A DNA stretch of 44,301 nucleotides from Rhizophagus sp. LPA8_4_AMF (lineage: Eukaryota > Glomeromycota > Glomeromycetes > Glomerales > Glomeraceae): contig JADRCO010000194.1 of NCBI GenBank assembly GCA_021464525.1, positions 1 to 44,301 on the forward strand, read 5' to 3'. Position numbers and translations under genes: made by a program. The notes under the pieces were generated by a model that ran no database searches, had not been told where the DNA came from, and was given only the letters and a program-made list of their open reading frames with translations. Within the stretch, counting starts at the first letter, position 1, and each line of letters opens with the position of its first letter. Below are positions 33,116 to 44,301 of the stretch, in pieces.

Positions 33116-34870
33116 TCAATTTATAGAAGAAATATTCTTCGGTAAGATGGGAATTTTTCTTTACTCAAAAGTATGGTTCGCTGATTACATGCTAACAATT
33201 CACTTATTTTACAGAAAAAAATTCTTACCAGCTTCTTGGCAGTTGTCAACACCCTTTCTGAAAAGTAATTTGTATATACTGTATCACGAAAATCAATTTA
33301 CCACGAACTCATAATTCATGTATCTCTTTTTTGAAAAAATTTTTTTTTCGTGCTCGGTATAAGACAATTTTGATTTTTCGTAGTTTATAAAAAAGAAAGT
33401 TCTTCACGTCATCGAGTAATTTTTTCCGTCATTTAATAGTATCATATCAAGACAGACTGATTTATTTTCAACTTTGGGAAGATTTGGCTAAATAAAATTA
33501 CATTTAATTTTAACCGAATGATAGATTATCATTACATACTTTTATGTTATACGACCTCCTACAAGTATCACCTTTATCTTGAATCCAGACGTGCCTGAAA
33601 CATGATTAATGCTGATCATCATCTGCCACTATCTGATTGTGTTCCAACTTTCGGAATAGACCTACCAAAAAAAAACTAATAAGAATAAAAGAATATATTT
33701 AAATTCGAACTATTATATAAAAATTTTTTTTATATATACCGTTCATTTGATCTAGGCTTGGTAATATTGATTAGGAATAGCTTCGGCATTCTGGATCACG
33801 TAATTTTTTAAAAAATATGGGTGCTCCGTATTGATTTATATATGATACAAAATATATACAATAAAAAAAATGAATGGAAAAATCACATGCGTGTTAAAAT
33901 TATAATGCCGATCCACTGTAAATTTTGTATAACCTTAAATTTGTGAATATAAAACCTAAGAAATAAAATTTAAGCGAATAATCTTTAGATTTCCAAAAAT
34001 TATGTAACCATTTATACTAAGGTATTTTCCAACATGAAGGCATTTCATCATAATTAAAAGGAATTCCCATCAGCGAAGCACCCTTGTCATAAATCATCAT
34101 TCCCGTTCCGGTCAAAGTAAGGCCCAATTGTTAGGTCAATACACTAATTGTTTTACACGTTCAACTTATCGCAATCTGATACGATGTATATGTGTTTTCA
34201 TCTCCGTACCTTTGCTTTCAATTGCATTGATTTATCTATTTTCGTAATAAATAACATTAAATCAGAAAGTGAGATAAATAAAAGTACTATCCTCCGGCGG
34301 ATTCACTTTCACAGGCAAAGTTTTACTAGCCTACATACTCCGAATCCTAACTTGTATTTTGTATTTGGCAATTCCCTCTTATTAAACCAAATCTGTTGAG
34401 CCATTTCTTAGCTTTAACGCGAATTGAACTGTCCTATAATTAAAATGTTTAGTGGCTTTATCACCTTTAAGTTTAAAAATGAAATAAGCAACCAATCCGT
34501 AACTAGGGTTGCAGACATTTCTTGCACCAATGATAGCGGCAATTCGGCAAACGTCACATAAAAAATTTTAAAATCTTGTTTATTGGTACCAGTGATTTAT
34601 CATATTTTAATTTTGGCCAAAAGTTACAATTTAGCCAGTTAAAAGTCGAATTACTACACAGCAAAATGCTAATCGAGAATAGGCAAATAGCATCATATCG
34701 CCCCCTTAGGCAAAAAAACTAATTATATGCAATTATCTTGTGACACATAGAAGTCCATTATCACACCAACGTACAGATTTAATTTGTGATCTCGATCATA
34801 TCAAAATTTCCTATATAAAGTTAAGGTTTTCTTTTTGAAAAGGGGAAAAAAATTTTTTTTTTCTTTGAAT
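33116..34870. other. 1.75-kb region with decayed coding-like fragments on the minus strand
   Basis: No intact gene. Between about 34567 and 34023 on the minus strand three coding-like pieces occur in different frames: DVCRIAAIIGARNVCNPSYG and onward (34567-34382), TLPVKVNPPEDSTFIYLTF (about 34335-34275) and GLTLTGTGMMIYDKGASLMG onward (about 34127-34023). They look like one eroded protein but I cannot name it. The remainder is A/T-rich. The final ~150 bases are promoter and leader of the sterol oxidase gene. Confidence 0.4.
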
Positions 34871-35924
34871 ATGAATAACAACACGTCGTTTAGTACGAGT
34901 TATGAAGAACTTAATTTTGTAGAAAAAGCATGGACGAATTATTTTAATTTATTTGAAAAGGAAGCGATAGCGACAGCAATAATCGCTTTTGTTTTACATG
35001 AAATTGTTTATTTTGGTCGTTGTGCTCCGTTTATTATCGTAGACTATATACCAAGTTTCGCCAAGTATAAATTGCAACCAGTAAGTAAAAATATTTGACG
35101 GTTTCTTTCTTTTCTCCTTATTAAAAAAAAAAAATTATTATTTTTGTAGGCCAAAGTTAATACGCCAAAAGAACAATGGATGTGTTTAAAATCAGTGTTA
35201 ACTAGTCATTTTTTAATAGAATTACCATTAATTTTTGGATTTCATCCTATAGCAACATTCTTTGGTATGGACATTACAACAGTACCATTTCCACATTGGC
35301 AAACTATGTGTTATCAAATAGCATTATTTTTTGTAATGGAAGATACTTTTCATTATTGGTTCCATAGACTGTTACATTATGGTCCTTTTTACAAATATAT
35401 TCATAAACAACATCACGAATATTCCGCTCCATTTGGTTTGGTAAGTGTAACCTATTTTTTTTAGAAAAAAAACAAATAACTTTACCTAATATTTTCCTCT
35501 ATTCGCCATACTTTAGGCAGCAGAATATGCACATCCACTCGAAGTACTTATTTTAGGTACAGGTACAATAGGGGGACCATTATTATGGGTATCAGTTACG
35601 CATAATTTACATCTTATAACAGTATTTATTTGGATTAGCTTAAGATTATTTCAAGCTATTGATGCACATTCTGGATATGACTTTCCTTGGTCCTTAAGGC
35701 ACTTTTTACCATTTTGGGCGGGAGCTGAACACCACGATTATCATCATATGTCTTTCGTTAATTGTTTCTCTACATCATTTAGATGGTGGGATTATTTAAT
35801 GGGTACTGATTTAAAATATAGAGCTTATAGACAAAAGAGAGAAACGCAAGCTGATGAGTTAAAAGCTGCCGCTGCTAACAGCAGTACGTCTGCTTCATCT
35901 TCTGATATTAAGAAAACCAATTAA
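34871..35924 (+). CDS. ERG25: C-4 methylsterol oxidase (ERG25/SMO)
   Basis: Exons 34871-35080, 35150-35440 and 35517-35924 give 302 residues (yeast Erg25 309). It is an ER membrane di-iron enzyme of the fatty-acid-hydroxylase superfamily. The three histidine clusters are visible: HRLLH, HKQHH and HHDYHHM. ERG25-typical surroundings are [41 protein letters not shown] and [10 protein letters not shown]. Several hydrophobic helices separate them. It oxidises the C-4 methyl groups of 4,4-dimethylzymosterol on the way to fungal sterols (glomeromycotan fungi make 24-alkylated sterols and little ergosterol). The C-terminus is a Ser/Ala-rich tail ending KKTN, a KKXX-type ER retrieval signal (Lys at -4 and -3). 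Confidence 0.95.
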
Positions 35925-36265
35925 ATATTGTATTTGTATTTGGATTAATTATATTTTGTATATCATGTATTAATTTAAAATGAAACAATAATGATTTTAT
36001 TTTGTTTTAAACCATAAAAATTAAAAGAAAAAGATTAATTTCTAATGAATATGCATATAATCTATTTTCAAATTATTTTACAAATGATATGTATAAATAT
36101 ATATATATTAAAAATTTCTGGTTCTTGATTGCTTTCCACTCTAAAATAGTCTACACAATAATCATAAAAAAAATTGATTACAAATATTACATTATATAAG
36201 GATAAGAAACAAAAATTAATTTATAGAAAAAAATTAAATTTATATAAGAAAAAAATTAATTTAAA
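35925..36265. other. Shared 3' region of ERG25 and Ted1-like genes
   Basis: Convergent 3' flanks, 341 bp, A/T-rich, no gene. Confidence 0.6.
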
Positions 36266-37901
36266 TTATTTTATATTGTTCAAAATATTATTACAACTAT
36301 TTCTTCTAACAATTTTCTTTTTCTGCTTCTCTCGAGATAATAAAAGTTTTTTAAGATGTTTTGGAAATGTTATATTAAGATCTGCTAATGTATATCGAAT
36401 TATCCATCCTAATATAACTATAATGTCCGTTATAAATACAACCCATGGTATATGATTTATCACAAAAGGGCATGATGAATAATTGTATTCGAATTCTGTT
36501 TCAAATAAAAATCAATTTAAATAACGAGTTAACTTGCAAATAGACAAAGAGGTAATAATTTTTTAAATTCTTTCATACCTTCTGAACCATCTTTATTTAT
36601 TTGTCTGTTGATTTCAAATAAACCAGCATTGCCACTATACGCTCCCATAACGGATCTTACAGTAACTTCTCTTACAATCCAAATGTTTTCTTTTAACTTA
36701 CCATTTTCAATGTAATCATCCTTTAAAATTATTTGATTTTTTTCATTTTCAAAATCTAGAGTTCTATAATGATTTATTAAATATTCATTATTTTCTTTCA
36801 TTCTTACTACGTGAGTAACATCACAACCTTCATGATCATGTCCTGCAAAAATAAACCTAGGTCTTAGTCTAGTAAGAATAAATTCTGATGAATTTTGTAA
36901 AAGATGATTTTGTTCTCTTATAAAATTGCCAGTATCATCATAAATTGTCATTGGTCCATCTACACAAATTCCCTCCTCTTTATATATTGGTATATGTGTA
37001 AGGAAAATTAATGGCTTTTGGTAATTATCTTTCTCTCTCTCTTCTGCTAAATTATCTAATAATGACCATGTTTCAGAACGTGATATTTCATCTAATGCAG
37101 GTCCATCCACATTCATGGAATTTATTACAGACATTCTATGTCCTTTTTTCTTGTCTGAAGGAATCCAATCCAAAAAATTCATTTGTCCAAATTCATTCAT
37201 CCACCTATTTACTCTATATTGATTAATATCCCAATTATAACCTATGTCATGGTTTCCCGTTAGATTAATAAATTTGTGATTATATTCCTAAAGAATAATT
37301 TTAGAAAAAAATCAGTTTATATGTTTATATACATCCAAAGAAATTTATTCGACCTCTAAAAGAAATTGAAATTAAACTACTTTTCTTGGATCACCAAAAA
37401 TCCATTTATATCTTTTTACACGTTCGTTAAATTCTCTTTGTCCTATCCATTGACTCGAGAATAAATCACCAAGAACTATGGTATGTGTAGGTTTACGGGT
37501 AAATAAAGAATAAGGTGATACGAATGATGTGTATATATGTCGAAGATAGATGTCATTGGCCCAGACGTCAATTTCGCCTAAATAACCCCATTCATTCAAG
37601 GGAATTAGTCATCTTGTCTAAAGAAATGCCGTTTCTCCCATACTCACCTCTTTTTCCTTGTTTAAATATTTTCGCATCTCCTTCTATTTGTGGATCGGCT
37701 AAGAACAATACTCTTGCTTCAGCGTCTATAAGGTAAACGAAAATATTAGTTTATTAACCTTAATAAAAGGAAAAGTCTTTCTTGGTTTTTACACTTGCCT
37801 TTCCATTTCCATCCGCAAAAAGCCGTATAATAATATAAATACAATGTCGCTCCCAGAGCGGTTATTGTTAAAGATTGGTGAAGGATGGAAAGGAAATGCA
37901 T
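36266..37901 (-). CDS. Ted1/Cdc1/PGAP5-type metallophosphoesterase (GPI-glycan remodelling)
   Basis: Exons 37901-37799, 37725-37648, 37577-37381, 37287-36579 and 36495-36266 join to 438 residues. An N-terminal membrane segment (TITALGATLYLYYYTAF) precedes a calcineurin-like domain with VLFLADPQIEG, VLGDLFSSQW, LTGNHDIGYN, LTHIPIY and FAGHDHEGCD, the full set of metal-ligand motifs. DPQ replaces the usual DxH as in this subfamily. After YNYSSCPFVINHIPWV comes a second membrane helix (FITDIIVILGWIIRYTL) and a Lys/Arg-rich cytosolic tail. Family members act in the ER to remove ethanolamine phosphate from GPI anchors, a step for export of GPI proteins; the secreted GPI protein at 6978-7694 would be a kind of client. 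Intron 1 starts GCAAGT (GC-AG). Reading exon 4 through without the last intron would falsely end at 36529. Confidence 0.88.
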
Positions 37902-38094
37902 ATTGTCGAAAGAAAGTAAGGTTTAAAAGAATTTTTCTAAATAGGTCATCTTACGGCTTTTATTTTTTACATAGATAATTTTTGTGCAATACGAATTAAG
38001 GGATGCATTGTAGATCCGTTTTGAATATCTATTTTTATTTTTAAAGTTTCAACACTTGATATAATATTAATATAATCACACCCCTCGATATAAT

Positions 38095-38731
38095 ATGAGC
38101 GACAGTAATTTTCCTTTTCCACCAAGAAGTTCTCCTCAGAATGCGAGAGAAGCTCAAGCGTTATATGATCGTATAAGAAAAATAGCTTTATTGTATGATT
38201 ATTAATACGCTATAATATATCAAGTTTGTATATTAAAGCATGTGGTCTTTTTTAGATTGGATTCATTCCCTTTAAATGGATTTAACTTGCCATTTGGTTT
38301 GGAGTCAATAATAGGTTTTATTATACCGACGATTGGTATAGTTCACAATTTATTAAGTATTCTTACTCCCATAAATTAGCAAGATTTAATTTATTTAGTT
38401 TGATACTATTCTATAGGTGATATTGTCGGATTAATTTTAGGACTATATCAAATTTATTTGATAAGTTTCTTCGATGTGCCGTTACCTCTTTTGTTAAAAA
38501 TGTTTATGCATGTTTTAATTGACTGCATTATCGGAATTATACCTGTCGTTGGTAAGCAAAACCATTTATCTTTTAACTCAAACTTTTAATATTATTTCCA
38601 CATTATTAATCACTCTTTCGTTAGGCGATGTTATCGATGTCTTTTATAAAGCAAATATTTACAATATGAATATTCTCAAGACTTGGTTAAAACAAAAATA
38701 CGGAAATAACATAAGGATTTATGATAAATAA
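38095..38731 (+). CDS. DUF4112 domain protein
   Basis: Exons 38095-38192, 38256-38335, 38417-38551 and 38625-38731 give 139 residues. After a short Pro/Ser-rich N-terminus comes the DUF4112 pattern: LLDSFPLNGFNLPFGLESII, then GFIIPTIGDIVGLILGLYQI, FDVPLPLLLKMFMHVLIDCI, GIIPVVGDVIDVFYKANIYN and N-x-x-x-L-x-x-W. The repeated IP-x-x-GD motifs close each hydrophobic segment. The family is widespread in bacteria and fungi; its biochemical role is unknown. It starts 193 bases from the divergent Ted1-like gene and ends 101 bases from the end of haspin. Confidence 0.85.
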
Positions 38732-38832
38732 CGGAACTAGTCACTCAAATCTGTTTTCTCTATTTATCTTTATCTTGAATAAAATATATATTCAAATTAA
38801 TTAAATTTCAAAATCAAAATACCATAACATTT

Positions 38833-41152
38833 TCATATTCGCCAAGCTTCGTCTTGATTCATCGCCTCCATCGCGCTTTTGTAACCACCATTTTTTGCTA
38901 ATGCTCGCTTCTTAAATCCCACAATTGCATTGTAATAATCATATTGATCGCTGTCTTTTTTTGGTCTACTTAATTTTTTCGCAGTCAATAATTTATCCGC
39001 GATATAGTGAAGCCACTATGTATTAAATATAGTATGAGTTGCTAAGACATAATATAAAATAAGACGGAAAATACTTACAAACACGTTAGTCTTTGGCCAA
39101 AAAGATTTCCAATCGCCCTTAGACTCTTCTCGCATCATACGGTAGATATCAAATTGATAATCGCCTGAAATTACGTGAATAATTTAATTTGCTAAATAAT
39201 CGGAGCATATTAACGACTTACCTTTTCCGGTAAAATATCCTTCGTCTAATATGTTTACGTAGATAACTTCGTCTCCTAAAATAATATTAACAATGAAAAG
39301 AGGACCAAATATGATAGACAAGTACTCTGTTATTTAACAAACCACGTTCCATCCGAGATAACGTATAATCTATAATACAAGCTCGCACTCCAAATGTTTC
39401 GACTTCAACATTTATGTTGGCTAAAAGTAAGTTATATGATACAGACTTGATTTTGGTTGGTTTTATCGTTATGTTTCCCCAATGTAAATCACGATGCTTA
39501 ATAATAAAAGAAATTTTTTAGATAATCATCGTATTTAAATAAATCCAGGATATAATCGTAAAGAAGAAATATCTTACTTCGAATTTTAGCGACTAAAAGA
39601 GAATAACATGTAAGTTAATAATTTTATGAAAAGCAAAAACGATTAATGGATGTCAACCTGTTCGGCTTGTGCTGTACTCCATCCGACTTGTGTAAGAACA
39701 CTCCAAGCTTGCGTCCAATTTTTTAATTTAACATGTTCAAGATCCACACCACCGTATTCAACAATTAACACGGCATAAAGCTGTTTGTCATCAAAATAAT
39801 CTTTACAAGATATACTTAATTAGCTTCAAATAATGTAATATGTATTAAAAAAAAGAAATTCATAAAAACCTGGACGGTCATTCTCTGACTTATATTCTTT
39901 ATCCCATCGATCCCACTCTTTTAATAAAACTTCTTGATATTTACCACGACAAACACCAACTCTTGAAAGATATATAATAAAGTGATGTTTTATATATATG
40001 TAAAGAAAGAAAGGACAGTAAATAACTTACCCATATAATTTCAAAAAACCAACTCGCAATTCCGGATCAAGACCAGTTCGTCCGCCCAACTCTAACGTCG
40101 TTTTGATCTCTTGAGTTACATCTCTTATACTACACTGTTCTTCGCCGTTCACCAGTACTTCTTTCCCTCTTCCAAAAGGAATAATTTTGAAGACACATTT
40201 CACTCTTGTAGAAGTAAAATTAGGCGCGTATGTCGTAAATACTTCAGAAAAGCTTGCCTCTCCAATTTTCGTAGCATTGTTAAGGCAACTTAAACATTAA
40301 TGCGAGACTTCAAGCATGAATACTTTGATAATACAAAAAAATAAATATCTAAGTTAAAGGAGATTCCACCCACTCTATCCCAAGGAATTCTTCAAAGGTC
40401 CATAATTGTTTTTGATCACAAATTTTCAATAATTCTGTTAATTCATCCGTAATCTGCTCACGTCCTTTAATCAATTTATCAATCTCTAAATGCTTGATAT
40501 CACTAAAAGATGACCTTCTTTCGAGTTGGTCATTAGGACTATTATAAACGTTCTCTTTTTCATAACTTAAAATCTTACAGTGACTTGAAGGCAAAGTATT
40601 CAGTTCCTTTAATGGTGTTATAATAACCTTGCCTAATGGTTCATTACAATGATCGTGATCTTTGGTTTGCGAATGATATTTATTTTTATGCTGCTTTGGC
40701 GTCAATGGCATTCGATGTGACTTAATTGGAGATGGCGTTTTTTCTCTGACTATGGCCTTGCTGGATATTGACAATTTCGGCGAAACATTTTCCATATTAT
40801 AAGTTTCTTTAGTGTGTTTTATTAATTTTTGTGAAGGTTGAACAGGAGAAAGGTAATGTTTAGACTTGGTGAATCCTTTTGTAAACGTTTTCCTTTGTTT
40901 TGTTTCAGTATAACGCTTGGTTGGTTTCTTTCCTTCGTTTTTACTAGTAACATCTTTATTTGTTTGAGGTTTGGACGTTGTGCAAGAATTTTTCTTTGCT
41001 GTATCCTTAATTGGATTGCTTCCTGATAAGTTAACGGTCTCTCCTAATTTTTCGTCCGCTTCATAATTCCAAGTGTTAATATTAACGACGCGTTCGACAT
41101 TTTTTTTCCCATATGTTTTAATTGTTTTTGTCGTCGTGCTAAAAAGGTTCAT
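38833..41152 (-). CDS. Haspin histone H3 kinase
   Basis: Exons 41152-40374, 40288-40031, 39961-39870, 39800-39658, 39592-39578 (15 nt), 39496-39346, 39275-39222, 39164-39079 and 39015-38833 give 586 residues. The ~255-residue N-terminus is basic and Ser/Thr/Lys-rich and begins MNLFSTTTKTIKTYGKK; the KTYG motif is shared by fungal haspins. The kinase domain has the glycine loop KIGEASFSEVF, the VFKIIPF lysine, YGGVDLE and the haspin-specific catalytic loop FEHRDLHWGN. It also has IIDYTLSR in place of DFG and DYQFDIYRMMRE. Haspin phosphorylates histone H3 Thr3 to recruit the chromosomal passenger complex in mitosis. The exon 1/2 join uses donor AGA/GTGGGT (phase 2); this is the least certain junction. 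Start chosen at 41152 because the longer frame upstream lacks family resemblance. Confidence 0.92.
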
Positions 41153-41440
41153 TTTATTATAAAAAAGGCAAACCCGTGAAATGGAAAAACTGGAAAACAA
41201 TGGTTTATATATATGCATGTGGATGATTAACTGTTTTGATACAACCAAATTAGGTCATGTGGTAACTGCCAGGAGTAATGTTCATACCATGAAGTATGAA
41301 CCATGCCTTCAAATAAAGTAATTTATTCAAACTCTTGGACACAGTTTTTATTCTCTAATTTCGTTAATTCGTTTTTATTAAAATATTTTAAATAAGCTAA
41401 ATCTTTTACAAAATTAATCGGTTTTGACTTTATCGCTAAA

Positions 41441-43580
41441 ATGAATATAACCGGAGAACAGTATATTCGCACATTAGCTCAATATATTCGTTCCAATGAA
41501 AGGAGGTTAACGGCAACGAGTTCACCTCCACCTACCTCGGTAGGTCATTTATCTGGTCATAGAAGGTCTGATAGTGGAGGAAGTAGTTTTTCAATGTCGA
41601 ACTTGTGGTCTTTTTCTACTGCACTAACAAGTTTGAAGCCAACAATTTCAACAGCATCTACAACCCCGACTTCACCTCCGAGTTCAGTAATTAATCCAAA
41701 TAAAATTCTGGTAACTCTTGATCCTCACCATTTGTATTATTTATTGGCGAAGTTTAGTGATTTGGGGCTTGATATTGGTATTTTCGAAGCTATTGCTGAT
41801 TTCAAGCGAGGTGATGGCGATATTCTTGATATTGATATTAAAGATCTTGAAACTGCATCAATTACATCCGCGAATTCTATTAGTTCTATGTCTTCTGCAA
41901 TGTCCTCTCTTTCATTATTTTCGGGTTGGCAAGGATGGTATTCTGCCGCTCTAAAAAATGAGACTGTCCCAATAAATATGGAGATACAATACATTTATCG
42001 TTCATTCACAAAGCTTACTGGCCTAAAGCTTGCAATTCTCACTCAAAAAAGAATAGACGGTTTTGAAAATTGGCCAATGGGTGCAATGTTATCATTGACC
42101 TTTCTTAAGCATTTGACACATTTGGAAATTCATGGGTTATCACCAAAGATGTTTGGTGGATGGGATATTTTACAAGAGAAATTGGAATATTTATCTTTAC
42201 AACAGGGTTCAATCGATGATATTTATGAATTATTTGTTGACGCAGTGGTTGATAGTATGAAAAGACGAAAATCAAAAGACAATGTAACCAACGATCAAGA
42301 ACCTCAAGATTTGGTTGAACAACGAAAATCTGGTGGTTATTTACCGGATAGTATTTTACCACAAAGAATTTGGCCAAATCTTAAACAAGTTGATCTTTCC
42401 GATAATTCACTTACTTTTGTTGCTAACGAACCATTATCGTACATTAATAAAGTCAATAATTTAGATTTATCACAAAATTTACTTCTTGCCATTCCTTCCG
42501 GTTTATCTCAACTTTATAACTTACAAAATTTAAATCTTAGTAATAATATGATCGAATCTGTAACAGGAATCTATACAACACTTGGTAATATTACCAGATT
42601 GGATTTAAGAAATAACCGTATTGAGAATTTGTGTGGTCTTGAACGATTATGGTCGTTAGAATATATAGATATTAGGGAAAATAGATTAACGGATTGGGCT
42701 GAAGTTGGCCGTATGGCGGAACTTCAAGAAATAAGACAGATTTACGTTGAAGGAAATCCTTTTGTGAAACTTCAGGTTTGTTAAAAAGATTCTATTAACA
42801 AATTAATATGGTAGCAAATGAAAATGTGCTAACCGATTATATGTTTTTATATTTTTACATATGGAATTTTAGCCTAATTATCGAGTAAGCATATTTTCTG
42901 TTTATCGTGAAAATAATAAGGAGATTATCTTGGATGGTTCCGGTCCTAGTTTTAGTGAACGTCGTCAAATTGGGTCTCCAAAAGCTTCACCTTCAAATCA
43001 AAAAATTCCTGTAGCTATCTTAAGTAGTGATTCTCTCTTACCTAACCCTGTAATATCATCAGACGAGCAACAAAAAATAGTTCCAATATTAAAAACAAAA
43101 AAGAGTCGCAAATTTCACAAAAGGGTTGTTAATTTGGATGGAGGCAACAGTGACTCAGATACTGGATCCGACATAGCAAGTGTTAAATCAAAATCTAGTA
43201 AAGACAAAAAAAAGAAGAAAGACAAAAAATCAGCCAAAACTGAACCTATCCCGATCAAGCATCGTCTTGTTGAGGTTGAAAAAGCAGTCGCTGCTGAAAA
43301 TGACGCAAATTCACGCCTTCGCAAAAAGAAGCCGGGCGCAAATGAATCAGATTTTTCACCAAAACTTAGACCATCCACACCTTTATCTCCTTCCATTGAT
43401 GAGATGGTTTTGTCACCAGGGGAAGATTATAGACGCAAGATAGAAGAATTGCGAAATGAAGGTGGTTCAGCCTGGTTAAGGGTATTAAGTGAAATGGAAT
43501 ACTCCAAAGGTGGTACAGATAGGTTAAGAGAACCTCCGAAATTGAAAGCAATAGTAGATCAAGTTATAAATAATAGTTAA
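41441..43580 (+). CDS. Leucine-rich-repeat protein (STK11IP/nischarin-like)
   Basis: Exons 41441-42775 and 42873-43580 encode 680 residues. The N-terminus (MNITGEQYIRTLAQYIRSNE) is followed by a Ser/Thr/Pro-rich segment, then a helical domain with DPHHLYYLLAKFSDLGLDIG. Residues ~180-270 (FTKLTGLKLAILTQKRIDGF onward) and an LRR block of about five repeats (~310-440: LKQVDLSDNSLTFV, VNNLDLSQNLLLAIP, LQNLNLSNNMIESV, ITRLDLRNNRIENL, LEYIDIRENRLTDW) form the core. They end in the cap IYVEGNPFVKLQPNYR. The C-terminal third is charged and Lys/Ser-rich (KDKKKKKDKKSAK). Layout resembles LKB1-interacting protein STK11IP and nischarin, which bind kinases or endosomal partners, but no specific function can be assigned. 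It is head-to-head with haspin (288 bases between starts). Confidence 0.8.
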
Positions 43581-44226
43581 AATTAAGAAAAGAGAAGTAA
43601 TGTTAGCTCTATTGTTACTATATATTATAACATGACTTGTACAAAGTACTAATTACTTAGTATATTAACTTTTCAGTCAAATTTTAGGAAGCTTTCCTTA
43701 TTTATTATTTTGGATATGATGTATTTGTATTTTAGTTATGACTCATATTTGATTTAATAATTTTATTGATCATTATTTTTTATTAACATACAATATATTT
43801 TCAATTCAGTTATTTTTTTTTATCTAGATAGTCATATTTTAAGTACTTTATATGTTTATATTGGAACATATGAAATTTCATACTAAATACATTTTTTATC
43901 TATTTATTACTCTAAAAACTATGCACACATATATATATCTCTGATACAGTATATATATTTTTTAAAAAAAGAAAAAAATGAATTTTTCTAATTATAACTA
44001 GTAGTTATAATTATCAGAATGATTTTCTTACAAAAAAATTCTGCCTTTCAGAACATTTAGTAAAATGTAAAATGTAATAACTTTTTTATATAACTTCTTA
44101 TTGTATATATTTTTATATATAAAAATTATTCGTCGCCTGGGGCGATAAATATTATACGTCACCTTAATAAAATCACGTGATTTCGCGATAATTGAATTTT
44201 AATATATTATTTAAAAGAAAAATAAC
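43581..44226. other. 3' flank of the LRR gene, AT-rich
   Basis: No gene. A small GC-containing island (about 44130-44190, with GGGGCG and ATCACGTGAT) interrupts the A/T desert just before the minisatellite. Confidence 0.5.
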
Positions 44227-44301
44227 ATTATTTACACATCATCTATACATTATTTACACATCATCTATACATTATTTACACATCATCTATACATTATTTA
44301 C
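44227..44301. repeat. 22-bp minisatellite, cut by the window end
   Basis: Unit ATTATTTACACATCATCTATAC (22 bp) repeated perfectly at 44227-44248, 44249-44270 and 44271-44292, then a partial copy to 44301. The array runs off the window so its true length is unknown. Confidence 0.95.

Noticed and set aside
34148..34399. 83-residue plus-strand frame
   Set aside because: Low-complexity hydrophobic/serine composition and it runs opposite to better coding-like fragments; no splice or family support.
36529..36578. Read-through ending of the Ted1-like protein (MKEFKKLLPLCLFAS)
   Set aside because: Splicing from GTATGA at 36578 to 36495 gives the conserved CPFVINHIPWVV block and the C-terminal membrane helix, so the read-through is intron sequence.
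40349..41248. 299-residue frame as a separate basic protein
   Set aside because: It contains the haspin N-terminus (MNLFSTTTKTIKTYGKK) and joins in phase to the kinase exons; treated as haspin exon 1.
1..44301. tRNA, rRNA genes and CRISPR arrays
   Set aside because: No GGTTCRANYCC-type B box in a suitable context, no rRNA-like sequence and no spaced identical repeats; the only regular repeats are the 146-bp and 22-bp tandem arrays without spacers.

Overview
The window looks like nuclear DNA of an early-diverging fungus, most likely an arbuscular mycorrhizal fungus (Glomeromycotina, Rhizophagus-like). The reasons are very AT-rich intergenic DNA, genes broken by many short introns (mostly 60-120 nt, GT-AG), fungal versions of an ergosterol enzyme, Tms1, Pex22 and Ted1, one apparent minor-spliceosome (AT-AC) intron, and eroded transposons including an IS607/Fanzor type. 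The organism is an inference from content; there is no rRNA or other marker here. All gene models are hand-spliced: exon joins were accepted only where splice sites, codon phase and family similarity agreed.

Layout. 1-3.0 kb is a gene-free repeat zone with two non-autonomous DNA transposons: a 701-bp element holding three ~146-bp tandem repeats, and a 213-bp hAT-like MITE. 3.0-4.5 kb holds a cystinosin homologue (minus). 4.5-10.4 kb is mostly empty apart from a TA-flanked MITE (5.4-5.7 kb) and a small secreted GPI-anchored eight-cysteine protein (7.0-7.7 kb, minus). 10.4-13.2 kb is the ribosome-biogenesis ABC-F ATPase ARB1/ABCF2. 14.4-16.4 kb is a decayed mobile element whose two minus-strand pseudogenes are an IS607-type serine recombinase followed by a Fanzor (TnpB-like) nuclease.

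From 16.9 kb on the window is gene-dense: SERINC/Tms1 (minus), CWF19L1/Drn1 (plus), SF3A2/Prp11 (minus), PEX22-like (plus), a 1057-aa mitochondrial PPR protein (minus), lipoate-protein ligase (plus, with the AT-AC intron), ribosomal protein uL2 (plus), a small membrane protein (plus), a C-4 methylsterol oxidase ERG25 (plus), a Ted1/Cdc1-type metallophosphoesterase (minus), a DUF4112 protein (plus), haspin kinase (minus) and a leucine-rich-repeat protein (plus). The window ends inside a 22-bp minisatellite.

The genes are mainly unlinked housekeeping functions, not an operon-like pathway. Much of the dense part is arranged as head-to-head pairs with short shared promoters (SERINC/CWF19L1, SF3A2/PEX22, PPR/lipoate ligase, Ted1/DUF4112, haspin/LRR), and neighbouring pairs end tail to tail. 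No tRNA, rRNA or CRISPR array was seen. The most interesting signals are the IS607-Fanzor remnant, the AT-AC intron, two in-frame micro-exons (14 and 15 nt) and GC-AG introns.
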